Source of the DNA: Muriicola marianensis
GTDB taxonomy: Bacteria; Bacteroidota; Bacteroidia; Flavobacteriales; Flavobacteriaceae
Reading direction: 5' to 3'
Length of the DNA stretch: 64,000 nucleotides
Assembly: GCF_014638095.1 (NCBI RefSeq)
Contig: NZ_BMFH01000001.1
Span: 1,435,227 to 1,499,226 of the forward strand
In this document: positions 1 to 8,423 of the stretch, piece by piece
Numbering within the stretch: the first letter of the stretch is position 1
Layout of the letters: each line of letters begins with the position of its first letter
Made by a program: the position numbers and the translations under genes
The notes under the pieces: model-generated
Databases searched by the model: none
Told to the model about the DNA's origin: nothing
What the model saw: only the letters and a program-made list of their open reading frames with translations

Positions 1-2
1 TG

Positions 3-704
3 GTTGTCAGTTCCATCAGGGCTCAGGACCAGGTATATGAACTCAGGATGTATGAGCTGGAATTCTTTCGGCCTGCGGAGGTGCTGCACTCGTATTTTGA
101 AGATGCACTCATCCCCGCCTTAAACAGACAGGGAGTAAGCAATGTGGGAGCCTTTGAAGAGATCGGCGAGTCACTTCCCAAAAAGATTTACTTGCTTATC
201 CCCTATAAGGATATCACTTCCTTTCAGAATAGCAGTAGTGAGCTGTCCACAGATGAGGCCTACCAACAGGCCGCGAGCCCCTATCTGACCTCAGGCCAGG
301 ACATGATTCCTTACAAGAGGATTAATGTGAGTCTCATTCATAGTACAGAAAGCTTTCCGGAACTTCAGGTCCCCGCAGATCCAGGATTATTTGAGCTCAG
401 GATCTATGAAAGCCATAATGAAGATGCCTTGAGGCGAAAGTTGAAGATGTTTGAAAGCGAATTTAACATCTTCGAGGATGCCGGATTATCCATGGTATTC
501 TTTGGCAAGAATATTACCGGAGACCAGATGCCTTGTCTGACCTATATGCTGGCTACTGCTGATATGGAAGAAAATAAAAAGGGCTGGGCTAATTTTGTTG
601 AACATCCTCAATGGAAAAAACTTCTTGCTATGGAAGAGTTTAAAAATTCCATGAGTGACATCACACGTGTATTTTTAAAACCATTGAATTATTCCCAATT
701 GTAA
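3..704 (+). CDS. NIPSNAP family protein (5' end outside window)
   Basis: The reading frame is open from the window edge, so the gene starts upstream; 233 residues are visible. The first residues (VVSSIRAQDQ) look like the end of a signal peptide, followed directly by VYELRMYEL, the usual beginning of a NIPSNAP domain. A second related half starts near FELRIYESHNEDA, so the protein carries two ferredoxin-like alpha/beta NIPSNAP repeats, as is common in Bacteroidota. An internal ATG at 48 would cut off the first strand of the domain and is unlikely to be the start. The biochemical role of secreted bacterial NIPSNAP proteins is not established. Confidence 0.8.
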   Translation, partial: VVSSIRAQDQVYELRMYELEFFRPAEVLHSYFEDALIPALNRQGVSNVGAFEEIGESLPKKIYLLIPYKDITSFQNSSSELSTDEAYQQAASPYLTSGQDMIPYKRINVSLIHSTESFPELQVPADPGLFELRIYESHNEDALRRKLKMFESEFNIFEDAGLSMVFFGKNITGDQMPCLTYMLATADMEENKKGWANFVEHPQWKKLLAMEEFKNSMSDITRVFLKPLNYSQL

Positions 705-785
705 TATGTAGTTCCGTTTTTGTCTTTTTGTTTCTAACACGGTCCATTTTAGCCGATTAGGTTCTGCTTTGTGATTCCACGACGA

Positions 786-3700
786 TCACCTTTCTTCCTG
801 CTCCTCACCTTTATCGATTACTTCTTCCCTCCTGTCATTCAGCAGCCTGCTTTGAGTAGCCGTCTTCATTTCCGCATATCTCGGATCCTGTATATAATCC
901 TCCTTCTGCATCTTCATCACCTCAATGCTCAGAAACCCGAATTCACTCACCACCTTTCCGTAAAAACGATAAATACCCCGCCCCCGGAACCGGTATTTGG
1001 CGGCCACAGGCGGGAAGAGGACCGTGTCGAACACCTCCCCCTGCTGGTCGACCAGGGTGGCGAAATTCATCCGCTTGCCGGTATGGGTCTTGGTATTCTT
1101 GACCGTGACCAGGTAGCCATAGATGTCTATATAACGCCCCTCGTACCGGGGGAGGTCCTTGCTGCCATGGTCGTTCTTCGGAGGCTCCTTCAGCAAACGA
1201 AAGGGACTGCACAGGCAGAACCCCAGAAGTTCCCACTGGGTAAAGGCTGTCTCCAGCTCCGTAGAGTGGAGATGGGGAATACTGAAATCCTGGTGGACGG
1301 GCGGGAACAGCTTGGGGTGGTCTATGGCATTGCCTTTGTTCAGAAACAGATGAGCCTCCCACAGGAGTTCGTGCTTATTAATGCCCGTAAAGCGGAAGGC
1401 ATCGATACGGATCAGGATGCTCACCTGCTCGATAGAGATCATCACCCGGTCCAGGAAATCTTCCAGGGACAGGAAAAGGCCGCGGGCCTTCCGCTCCTTC
1501 AGGATGCGGTCCATCACCCGGGCCTCCAGTTCCTTAAGGTATGCAAAGCCCAGGTAAATCTCTTTTCCGTAGATGCAGTTCACCGCTATACTCCTGTTGA
1601 TACAGGGAGCATGGATCACCGCGCCCAGCATCCGCGCTTCATGCACGTAGAATTCCGGCCGGTAAAAACCACCCCCGTTGTTAAGTACGGCTACCAGGTA
1701 CTCTAACGGGTAATACGTCCTCAAAAAGAGGCTCTGGTAGCTTTCCACAGCATAGGAGGCCGAGTGGCCCTTGGCAAAGGCATAGCCCGCAAAACTGGCC
1801 ACCTGGTGCCAGACCTCGTCGATCAGGGAGTCTTCGTACCCCTTCCGACGACAGTTCTCCACAAACTTGTCTTTGATCTTCTGGAACTCCTCCCGGGACC
1901 TGTATTTCCCGCTCATCCCCCTGCGAAGGACATCGGCTTCCCCCAGGGTAAGGCCCGCAAAATAGTGGGCCACCTTGATCACGTCTTCCTGGTAGACCAT
2001 CACCCCATAGGTCTCGGGCATAATGTCTAGCATCACGGGATGCCCCTTCTCCTCTGCCCTTCCGGGATTGCGGTGCCTCATGATGTACTCCCGCATCATC
2101 CCGCTCTGGGCCACCCCCGGCCTGATGATGGAACTGGCCGCCACCAGCCCCAGATAGGTGTCTACCTCCAGTTTCCTGAGCAGCATGCGCATGGCGGGCG
2201 ATTCCACATAGAAGCAGCCCATACACTGGGCAGACCGGATCATGCTGTTGACCTTCGGGTCCTGTTTAAAGGCCTTGATGTCGTGTATGTCGACAGAGGC
2301 GTATTCCTCCGGGCGGTTCAGGGCCAGGATCTCTATGGTCTCCTTGATCTTGGCCAGGCCCCGTTGCCCCAGGATGTCGAACTTATACAGGCCTACGTCC
2401 TCCGCGATCACCATGTCGAACTGGGTGGTGGGAAAGCCCTTGGGCGGAAGGTGAGTAGCTGAGAATGCGTGCAGGGGTTTCTCGCTGATCAGGATGCCCC
2501 CGGCATGAATACTGAGATAATTGGGCATGTCCTTGATCAGGTTGCCGTATTTGAGGACCAGGAGGGAGACCCCGTCCAGTTCCGATGGGTTGTAATGCCC
2601 CTCGCACAGGAAGTCGATCTCCGCCTTGGGCAGGCCAAAGACCTTCCCGAGTTCCCGGATCACACCCCTTGATTTAAAAGTGACATAGGTCCCCAGCAGG
2701 GCGACATGCGGGAAGCGATCGAAGATGTACTGGGTGATCTCCTCCCGGTCCTTCCAGGAAAAATCGATGTCGAAGTCGGGCGGGTTGGTCCGGTAGAGGT
2801 TGATAAATCGCTCGAAGTAAAGATCGAGTTCGATGGGGTCCACATCGGTGATACGCAGCAGGTAGGCCACAATGCTGTTGGCGCCACTCCCCCGACCCAC
2901 ATAATAAAAACCCCGTTTTCGGGCCTCGGAGACGATGTCCCAGTTGATCAGGAAATAGGAGACAAACCCCTTGTCCCTGATGAGCTCCAGCTCCTTGGCC
3001 AGGCGGTTGCGGATACGGTCGTCTACTTCCGGATACCGATAGGGCAGCCCCTTTTGGCAGAGCTCTTCGAGGAGGGCCTCATCTTCCTCCCGGCTCCCGA
3101 GGTAGGTCCTCAGGTTCTGCGACTCTCGCTCCGGGGAAAAATCGAAGTGGATGCTGCAGGCCTGCATGAGTTTTTCAGTATTCTTCAGGATAAAGGAGTG
3201 TTCGGAAAAGACCTCCGCCAGGTTGCGGACGGGGAACATCTTCTCTTCGGGGGAGGCCTGTTCCTCTTGGGGCAGTTTGCTCAGCAGGACGTTGTTGTCT
3301 ATGGCCCGCAGGAGGCGGTGGGCATTAAAATCCCGCTTGTTCCTGAAGGTAACAGGCTGCAGGACCACCAGCTTGTCTTTGTATTCGATAAGCCTGGAGA
3401 AGGGCAACCGCCTCAGGTCTGCCACCGAGATCCCGATATACTCGTGGTCCGAAAAGTGATACTGGTCATTGAGGAGGACCTTCTCGAAGGGATAGATCAC
3501 AAAAGCGTGTTGAAAAACCGGGGCCTTTGAAGGGATCTTTTTCTCCCGGTGCAGGTGGTGAGACAGGAAATCATTGAGCTCCCGATACCCTTCATTGTTT
3601 TTAGCGATCCCCACAAAGCAGGAGTCCACCCCGTTCCGGAAATCGATGCCCAGGATGGGCTGTATCCCAAAGTCGGCTGCCCGGCGGACAAAGTTGAGGC

Positions 3701-3830
3701 AGGCCGAGGTGTTGTTGATGTCGGTAAGGGCCAGACGGGCGACCTCGTTCTCCCGGGCGAGTTCCAGGAGGGCCACCTCGGAGAAGGTGCCGTAGCGGAG
3801 ACTGTAGTATGTATGGCAATTTAAATACAC
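786..3830 (-). CDS. dnaE2: Error-prone DNA polymerase III alpha subunit (DnaE2/ImuC type)
   Basis: This 1014-residue C-family polymerase has an N-terminal PHP domain (from CHTYYSLRYGT, residues 5-15, to about 220). The polymerase core has the catalytic motif PDFDIDF at residues 351-357 (aspartates 354 and 356) and a later KFDILGQ motif carrying the third aspartate. A helix-hairpin-helix region follows, and an OB fold lies near the C terminus (IYGYLVTVKNTKT). The length fits the short DnaE2/ImuC class rather than the longer replicative DnaE (about 1150 or more), and a DinB-type polymerase is encoded just upstream on the same strand. Together they probably form a translesion synthesis pair. No ImuB or LexA-like gene is visible beside them. 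A hairpin-rich element of about 380 bp separates this gene from dinB. Confidence 0.88.
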   Translation of the reverse strand: MYLNCHTYYSLRYGTFSEVALLELARENEVARLALTDINNTSACLNFVRRAADFGIQPILGIDFRNGVDSCFVGIAKNNEGYRELNDFLSHHLHREKKIPSKAPVFQHAFVIYPFEKVLLNDQYHFSDHEYIGISVADLRRLPFSRLIEYKDKLVVLQPVTFRNKRDFNAHRLLRAIDNNVLLSKLPQEEQASPEEKMFPVRNLAEVFSEHSFILKNTEKLMQACSIHFDFSPERESQNLRTYLGSREEDEALLEELCQKGLPYRYPEVDDRIRNRLAKELELIRDKGFVSYFLINWDIVSEARKRGFYYVGRGSGANSIVAYLLRITDVDPIELDLYFERFINLYRTNPPDFDIDFSWKDREEITQYIFDRFPHVALLGTYVTFKSRGVIRELGKVFGLPKAEIDFLCEGHYNPSELDGVSLLVLKYGNLIKDMPNYLSIHAGGILISEKPLHAFSATHLPPKGFPTTQFDMVIAEDVGLYKFDILGQRGLAKIKETIEILALNRPEEYASVDIHDIKAFKQDPKVNSMIRSAQCMGCFYVESPAMRMLLRKLEVDTYLGLVAASSIIRPGVAQSGMMREYIMRHRNPGRAEEKGHPVMLDIMPETYGVMVYQEDVIKVAHYFAGLTLGEADVLRRGMSGKYRSREEFQKIKDKFVENCRRKGYEDSLIDEVWHQVASFAGYAFAKGHSASYAVESYQSLFLRTYYPLEYLVAVLNNGGGFYRPEFYVHEARMLGAVIHAPCINRSIAVNCIYGKEIYLGFAYLKELEARVMDRILKERKARGLFLSLEDFLDRVMISIEQVSILIRIDAFRFTGINKHELLWEAHLFLNKGNAIDHPKLFPPVHQDFSIPHLHSTELETAFTQWELLGFCLCSPFRLLKEPPKNDHGSKDLPRYEGRYIDIYGYLVTVKNTKTHTGKRMNFATLVDQQGEVFDTVLFPPVAAKYRFRGRGIYRFYGKVVSEFGFLSIEVMKMQKEDYIQDPRYAEMKTATQSRLLNDRREEVIDKGEEQEER

Positions 3831-3846
3831 AATAATCTTTTTTTCT

Positions 3847-4226
3847 TTTCATTTCTTTTGCTTGCCCAAAAGAAATGAAACAAAGAAAAGGGCACTTTCT
3901 CGTAGGCGATTTTAATGCAAGCATTAAAACCAGAGCCAATCTCCTAGATCGCCTCCAAGGCTTCGGCGATCCTTAACGGAGTTTGCCTCTTTCGCTGACG
4001 AGAAAGGATCTTTTTTTCAAAATTTTGGATCAACATTTATACTCAGCAGAGTTTGTTTATCTCCCTTATCTGCAGAATAGGCTGAGAAACTTCGGTGGTA
4101 CTCGTCCTGCCGAAGGCGGGATGGCGAAGTTTCGATGCCGGTTTTAGCTACCCTGTGTAGCTAAAAATTCCTCAGATAAGGCGTCTTTTCTTTTCTCCCT
4201 TTTCTTTGGACGAGCAAAGAAAAGGG
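3847..4226. repeat. Hairpin-rich structured intergenic element between dinB and dnaE2
   Basis: The 406-bp gap between the two polymerase genes has no credible gene but is packed with inverted repeats. The outer ends are a 14-bp perfect stem (3847-3860 with 3867-3880, loop CTTGCC) and a 12-bp perfect stem (4197-4208 with 4215-4226, loop GACGAG). The two share a CTTTG-type core. Between them lie two nested domains. Domain one pairs 3895-3903 with 3998-4006 and encloses stems 3910-3918/3921-3929 and 3947-3953/3965-3971. Domain two pairs 4064-4072 with 4173-4181 and encloses 4085-4093/4125-4133 and 4142-4150/4158-4166. It could be a non-autonomous mobile repeat or a structured RNA inside the operon; no transposase or reverse transcriptase is nearby. 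Confidence 0.7.
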
Positions 4227-4236
4227 ATGACAATAA

Positions 4237-5451
4237 TTATTGTTTTCGATGTGCCAGTACAATGGGAGGTTGTCCATTAAACGGATTCACCATCCTCCCT
4301 ATGGTCTTCGCCCCCATGCCCGAGGCGCGGATGACGCTCTTGTCTCCGAAGCGCTCCCGGATGCGGTCCATGGCCGCATAAAGGTTCAGGGCCTCTTCCG
4401 TATCCTCAAACAGGTTGATCTGGTAATTCCCCGGTACCAGGTGACTGAACCTGATCCCGACCAGGCGGACCAGCATCCGCCTGTTATAGAGGGCATTGAA
4501 CAGCTCCAGTATCCTCGGGATGAGGATGTGGTCTGCACTGGTATACGGGATGCGCATCTGTTTGGAATAGGTGTTGAAATCCGAATAGCGCACTTTTACC
4601 GCGATGCAGGCGGTGAGCTTTTCCCCCCGCCTGAGCTGGTAGGCCAGGTTCTCCGTCATGGCGATGAGGATCCCCCTGAGCCTGGCCACATCTATGGTAT
4701 CCCTGTCGAAGGTGCGTTCCGTAGAGATGGACTTGCGGTCCGAAAAGGGGATGACGGGGGTATTATCTACCCCGTTAGCCCGCTTCCAGATCACCTTCCC
4801 GTTGGCTCCCAGCACACGCTGCATCACATCCACAGGCATTTCCTGTATGGTCCTTACCTGCCTCAGCCCGAGGTTGCGAAGAGTCTGGTAGGTCTTGTCG
4901 CCCACCATGGGAATCTTCTTGATAGAAAGGGGGGCCAGAAAGGGCTTTTCATAACCAAAATCTACCTTGAGCTGGTTGTTGGGCTTGGCCTCATTGGTCG
5001 CCACCTTGGAGACCACCTTGTTTACGGAAAGGCCGAAGGAAATGGGCAGGCCCGTTTCCTTCATGATGGTCCGCCTCAATTCCGTGGCATAGCGGTAACA
5101 GCCAAAAAAGCGGTCCATGCCCGAGAGGTCTGCGTAAAATTCATCTATGCTTGATTTTTCGAAGACAGGCACCTTCTCCTTGATGATCTCGGTCACCAGG
5201 TCTGAATGCTTGCTGTAGGTGCCTGCATTACCGCGGATCACCACGGCCTCAGGGCAGAGTTCCCGGGCCATCTTCATGGGCATGCCGGAATGCACCCCGA
5301 AACCCCGGGTCTCGTAACTGCAGGCAGCCACCACCCCCCGGTCGCTGGTACCCCCCACCAGGATGGGTTTGTTCTTCAGCTCGCTGTTGATGAGCCGCTC
5401 CACGGACACAAAAAAAGTGTCGAGATCCAGATGTAAGATCGTCTTTTGCAT
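4237..5451 (-). CDS. dinB: Y-family DNA polymerase (DinB/Pol IV type)
   Basis: The 404-residue protein has the Y-family catalytic signature: HLDLDTFFVSVE with Asp9, and SSIDEFYADL with Asp103 and Glu104, matching the spacing of Pol IV. A helix-hairpin-helix thumb (IKKIPMVGDKTYQTL) and a little-finger domain follow, and the length is normal for DinB. It would copy damaged templates and probably works with the DnaE2-type polymerase downstream. A 12-bp palindrome at 4231-4242 includes its stop codon. Two 15-bp operator-like palindromes lie 26-59 bases upstream of the start, which suggests damage-inducible repression. The residue after the catalytic Glu is Phe, not the Ala or Val seen in many DinB proteins. 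Confidence 0.92.
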   Translation of the reverse strand: MQKTILHLDLDTFFVSVERLINSELKNKPILVGGTSDRGVVAACSYETRGFGVHSGMPMKMARELCPEAVVIRGNAGTYSKHSDLVTEIIKEKVPVFEKSSIDEFYADLSGMDRFFGCYRYATELRRTIMKETGLPISFGLSVNKVVSKVATNEAKPNNQLKVDFGYEKPFLAPLSIKKIPMVGDKTYQTLRNLGLRQVRTIQEMPVDVMQRVLGANGKVIWKRANGVDNTPVIPFSDRKSISTERTFDRDTIDVARLRGILIAMTENLAYQLRRGEKLTACIAVKVRYSDFNTYSKQMRIPYTSADHILIPRILELFNALYNRRMLVRLVGIRFSHLVPGNYQINLFEDTEEALNLYAAMDRIRERFGDKSVIRASGMGAKTIGRMVNPFNGQPPIVLAHRKQ

Positions 5452-5476
5452 ACCATGAGAAAAGGATAGCTAAATT

Positions 5477-5510
5477 ATGGAATATTTCCATTTATTTGGA
5501 TTTTTTCCAT
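5477..5510. promoter_or_regulatory. Tandem operator-like palindromes upstream of dinB-dnaE2
   Basis: ATGGAATATTTCCAT at 5477-5491 is a perfect inverted repeat with a 3-nt centre. TTGGATTTTTTCCAT at 5496-5510 matches it at 12 of 15 positions. The centres are 19 bp apart, nearly two helical turns, so two dimers could bind on one face. They sit just before the dinB start, where a promoter must be. By analogy with other error-prone polymerase cassettes they may bind a LexA-like or XRE repressor; that link is inferred. Confidence 0.6.
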
Positions 5511-5537
5511 GTTAAAATTTGTATGCAAAAATGAGAA

Positions 5538-5562
5538 AGGCCGTGCACTGGGTACACGGCCT
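5538..5562 (-). terminator. Rho-independent terminator of the small membrane gene pair
   Basis: An 8-bp perfect stem (AGGCCGTG at 5538-5545, CACGGCCT at 5555-5562) with a 9-nt loop is followed on the minus strand by a T-rich stretch (TTTCTCATTTTT). It lies after the two small genes and before the dinB operators, so it insulates the two transcripts. Confidence 0.6.
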
Positions 5563-5594
5563 GTAGGAATATTGAAACGTTTGGTCGTTATCGC

Positions 5595-5696
5595 CTAGAG
5601 CGACTGAAAAGCCTGGATGATCATGAACACCATAAAGGAGATGAACACGCATCCCACCAGGATAAACAGGTCGATCAGGTCAAATTTCTTTCGCAC
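5595..5696 (-). CDS. Tiny membrane protein, 33 residues
   Basis: A GTG-initiated frame encodes 33 residues: a short charged start (RKKFD) and one hydrophobic segment (LFILVGCVFISFMVFMII). It lies in the same reading frame as the small gene just upstream, 27 bases after that gene's stop codon, so it is either a separate small protein or a readthrough extension. No strong ribosome binding site is visible, and an in-frame TTG lies slightly upstream. A terminator follows at 5538-5562, which fits the end of a transcript. Function unknown. Confidence 0.4.
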   Translation of the reverse strand: MRKKFDLIDLFILVGCVFISFMVFMIIQAFQSL

Positions 5697-5723
5697 GGAG
5701 CAAACGCGAATCAAATTCAGTTT

Positions 5724-5894
5724 TTAGTCGAAGGGATATCCCGTCACAAGGCGAAACACAAAAGCGTACACCACCACCAGGAACATGATAAAGCTAAACC
5801 AGGCAAAGATTTTAAAGAATTTCCTGAGGAAGAAATTCTCCAGAGCCTTGAACGCTTCCATGTAAATCTCCTTCATGAGTAAAAGTGTCTTCAT
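5724..5894 (-). CDS. Small membrane protein, DUF6747-like (56 residues)
   Basis: The 56-residue product begins MKTLLLMKEIYMEAFKALEN, continues with a basic amphipathic stretch (FFLRKFFKIF) and one membrane segment (WFSFIMFLVVVYAFVFRL), and ends TGYPFD. From memory this resembles the DUF6747 family of very short flavobacterial proteins; no search was possible. An alternative in-frame ATG lies three codons upstream at 5903. The likely role is at the inner membrane, but no function is known to me. The tiny gene at 5595-5696 follows in the same frame. Confidence 0.65.
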   Translation of the reverse strand: MKTLLLMKEIYMEAFKALENFFLRKFFKIFAWFSFIMFLVVVYAFVFRLVTGYPFD

Positions 5895-5936
5895 ACCTAA
5901 CATTTAAATGGTTAAATTCATAATTGTTTGTACCTC

Positions 5937-5944
5937 CAAAGCTA
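5937..5944 (-). promoter_or_regulatory. Candidate -7 promoter element for the DUF6747-like gene
   Basis: On the minus strand the sequence reads TAGCTTTG, a perfect match to the Bacteroidota -7 consensus TAnnTTTG, 43 bases upstream of the ATG. No clear TTG -33 element sits at the expected spacing, so the call is tentative. Confidence 0.35.
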
Positions 5945-6154
5945 TAATAGAGCCCAAAGTGAAGGGGGAAAATTGGCTGATCGTACCTGAAATGCAGATT
6001 AACGACCTATGCACAGACCTTTATCCCCGGGATAACGCTGTTCATCGACAGGCCCCGATTTCTCCTCATCCGTTGTATAGCTGAAGATGATCGATGAACT
6101 GCATCAGTGCGAAAATCGTTCTGGAAGGATTTTAAATAATAAGATTGACTGCCA

Positions 6155-7522
6155 CTACAGGTGTGGACTTGTAAATCCAAGAGCAGTTAGCCCTGTCTTT
6201 ACCTCGGGACAGGACATAAAGAGCTCCCACAACAACCCGGTCCGGTGGTTTTCGATCATGACCACGATGGGTCCCTGATCAATGGCCAGGTAATTGTCCG
6301 CATACCAGTCCTCGGTAAGGTTAAAGGCATCGTAAAATCCGTAGGGGCCCCACAACCGCTCCCTGTGGTTCTCATAAAAATTTCGAAGGGCCTCCATGGA
6401 GTATTCAGGGGTATAGGGCAGTGATGAAATAGCGGCAGTCGGACTAATCACTCCCAAGTCGTTGGTGGGGCTGTGGGCCGAATATCCCTGGTGGTTGTCG
6501 CTGGCCGTCAGCCCCCAGTTTAACCTTCCGTATCCGACATAGCCCCTGGGATTCTCCACACAGTACGCCCGGTTGATCAAACTGTGGTTCACGTTCTGAA
6601 GCCAGTAATCGGCGTAGGCGTCCTCAAGCCCCCTGGGATCGAGCCCAAGAAATGAATAATGCGCAAAGAACAGAGGTCCCCCGTAATCCGGTCCAAGCGG
6701 CAAGGTCCACTGGCTGTAGTATTCCTGCCCGTTGGTAAAGTCGGCTCCCGAGGTCCACCCATTGTGATACACAGAAGGCGATATGGGATGGGTAGGTGAT
6801 GATGCAGCGAGGACATAGGTGATCAGGGCTTCGTTATACCCTTTTATCTGGTGGTTGATGGTCCATTCGTATTCCGGCGACCAGTGCCAGGTAAGCACTT
6901 CCTGCCCCTGGGTGTACCAGTCCCATTCCACCTCCTGCCAAAGCCGGTTGATCTTTTCCCTGAGGAGAATTTCCTCTTCCGTATCCCCGTCAAAATACTG
7001 GCGGGCGGTGAGTAATCCCTGTATCATAAAGGAGGTCTCCACGATATCTCCCCCGTTGTCCTCGGTAAAAAAAGGCCGTACTCTTCCGGTACTGCCATAG
7101 TACCAGTGAGGGAAGGCCCCGTGAAATCGATCGCCCGTAAGCAGGAAATCGACTATCGTATGCAGGCGTTCTACGGCTTCGGTTCGACCTATATAGTTGC
7201 GCTCCACTCCTACGACCAGTGCCATCACCCCGAAACCGGACCCTCCTGAGGTCACGATCTCATATCCTTCAACCCCGTATGCATCCTTGTTAGACCGCTC
7301 AAGTGCCATCCCGCTTACAGGGTGGGCAAAATCCCAGAAGTACTTGAAGGTTTGGGACTGGACCAGGTCCAGCAGTTCTTCGTCAGTCAGTACTTCGGGC
7401 GTATTTGATTGTTCCTCTTTAGTCTCCGGGCTTTTCTCTGAACACATCAGGAACAGGGCAGACAACAGCCCTATGGTAAACAAACGAAGCCCCGATACGT
7501 ATTGTTTCACTTGATCTAGCAT
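6155..7522 (-). CDS. Glucoamylase-family (GH144-like) glycoside hydrolase lipoprotein
   Basis: The 455-residue protein has a lipoprotein signal ending at Cys27 (SALFLMCSEK), so it is probably anchored in the outer or inner membrane. The rest matches the 'glycoamylase' domain of the endo-beta-1,2-glucanase family GH144: FKYFWDFAHPVSGMALERS near the start, TSGGSGFGVMAL, the FPHWYYGSTG region, and acidic motifs such as TEDNGGDIVETSFM. It likely hydrolyses beta-1,2-linked or related glucans at the cell surface. No other polysaccharide-utilisation genes (SusC/SusD) are adjacent, so it stands alone. The exact substrate is an inference from family membership. Confidence 0.78.
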   Translation of the reverse strand: MLDQVKQYVSGLRLFTIGLLSALFLMCSEKSPETKEEQSNTPEVLTDEELLDLVQSQTFKYFWDFAHPVSGMALERSNKDAYGVEGYEIVTSGGSGFGVMALVVGVERNYIGRTEAVERLHTIVDFLLTGDRFHGAFPHWYYGSTGRVRPFFTEDNGGDIVETSFMIQGLLTARQYFDGDTEEEILLREKINRLWQEVEWDWYTQGQEVLTWHWSPEYEWTINHQIKGYNEALITYVLAASSPTHPISPSVYHNGWTSGADFTNGQEYYSQWTLPLGPDYGGPLFFAHYSFLGLDPRGLEDAYADYWLQNVNHSLINRAYCVENPRGYVGYGRLNWGLTASDNHQGYSAHSPTNDLGVISPTAAISSLPYTPEYSMEALRNFYENHRERLWGPYGFYDAFNLTEDWYADNYLAIDQGPIVVMIENHRTGLLWELFMSCPEVKTGLTALGFTSPHL

Positions 7523-7610
7523 TTAGTGCCCCTAAAGTTAGGCCATTATCTGATCAATGTCATATTTCTGTTCCTCAGAAGGACTTAGATTTAGAAGTTA
7601 CGCCCGTGTC

Positions 7611-7988
7611 ATGAAAAGAAAGGAATATTTTCTGTACTGGTCGCCCCGCGTCCTGGGGATCCTGGCCATCCTGTTTATCAGCATGTTCGCTTTGGACGCC
7701 TTTGAACCAGGGCTGACGATCTGGCAACAGCTCGGAGGTTTTCTGATGCACCTCATTCCATCTTTTGTTCTGCTGCTGGTGCTTCTCATCGCATGGAAAC
7801 GCGAAATGCTGGGTGGCATCATCTTCCTCGTCCTGGGGCTTGGCCTGAGTCCGATTGTCTTTACCCTGAACTACAACATGAATCACTCGGTCCTGATAAG
7901 CCTGGGGATCATTGCGCTCATTACCCTTCCCTTTGCCATTGTGGGCATCTTGTTTATTTGGAGCGCCAGATATCAAAGAAGACAATAG
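7611..7988 (+). CDS. Four-helix integral membrane protein, 125 residues
   Basis: A start at the ATG at 7611 (MKRKEYFLYWSPRVLG) is preferred, because the upstream in-frame extension is polar and unlike a membrane protein. Four hydrophobic segments follow: ILAILFISMFAL, FLMHLIPSFVLLLVLLIAW, GIIFLVLGLGLSPIVF and LGIIALITLPFAIVGILFIW. The pattern resembles small DUF7670-like flavobacterial membrane proteins, but this name is from memory. It is divergent from the upstream glucanase gene and shares the intergenic region 7523-7610 with it. Function unknown. Confidence 0.65.
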   Translation: MKRKEYFLYWSPRVLGILAILFISMFALDAFEPGLTIWQQLGGFLMHLIPSFVLLLVLLIAWKREMLGGIIFLVLGLGLSPIVFTLNYNMNHSVLISLGIIALITLPFAIVGILFIWSARYQRRQ

Positions 7989-8195
7989 AATTAAGGTGCC
8001 AGCAACCTGTAATCCGAGGATGCTCTGCAAAGGATGTCAATTCACAGGCAGTCAAGAAAGGATTCAAATGACAGAAATGAGAAGTTGCAAATTCAACAAA
8101 GCATGTTGGCTAACCCACAAACAGAGAAGCCGTTCAAGCTATGATAAGCTCAAACGGTATGGGTGTACCTCCGGCGACAATCAGAAGTGGAACCT

Positions 8196-8417
8196 TTAAT
8201 TCTTGGTATCTACTTCTTCGTGATTTTGGTTCTTCTTTTTCCTGCACGCGGCGATCTCTGCCGGAGTACAAGGTCTGTTGGGACAAATCAAACATTTATC
8301 AACGATGTTGTCATCACTAATCTCATCGTATACAACTTCGTCATTGTTTGTACATGCCAGGGCCAACAGGAGGAACAAGCCATAAACATAACGAATAGGA
8401 GAGTATCTTAGCTTCAT
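8196..8417 (-). CDS. Small cysteine-containing lipoprotein (73 residues)
   Basis: The start at 8417 gives MKLRYSPIRYVYG, then a hydrophobic run and the lipobox LALAC, so the mature lipoprotein would be only about 50 residues. It is acidic just after the lipid anchor (TNNDEVVYDEISDD) and carries a cluster of cysteines (CLICPNRPCTPAEIAAC) that could form disulfides or bind a metal in the periplasm. An ATG two codons upstream (8423) is also possible. No family recognised. Confidence 0.55.
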   Translation of the reverse strand: MKLRYSPIRYVYGLFLLLALACTNNDEVVYDEISDDNIVDKCLICPNRPCTPAEIAACRKKKNQNHEEVDTKN

Positions 8418-8423
8418 AGGCAA

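Noticed and set aside
771-1706. Plus-strand frame of about 311 codons
   Set aside because: It lies opposite dnaE2, whose motifs are clear, and its sequence resembles no family.
3847-4226. Retron or transposon with its own enzyme
   Set aside because: No reverse transcriptase or transposase reading frame is present in or next to the element.
6087-6278. Plus-strand short frame
   Set aside because: It overlaps the end of the GH144-like gene and has no start context or similarity.
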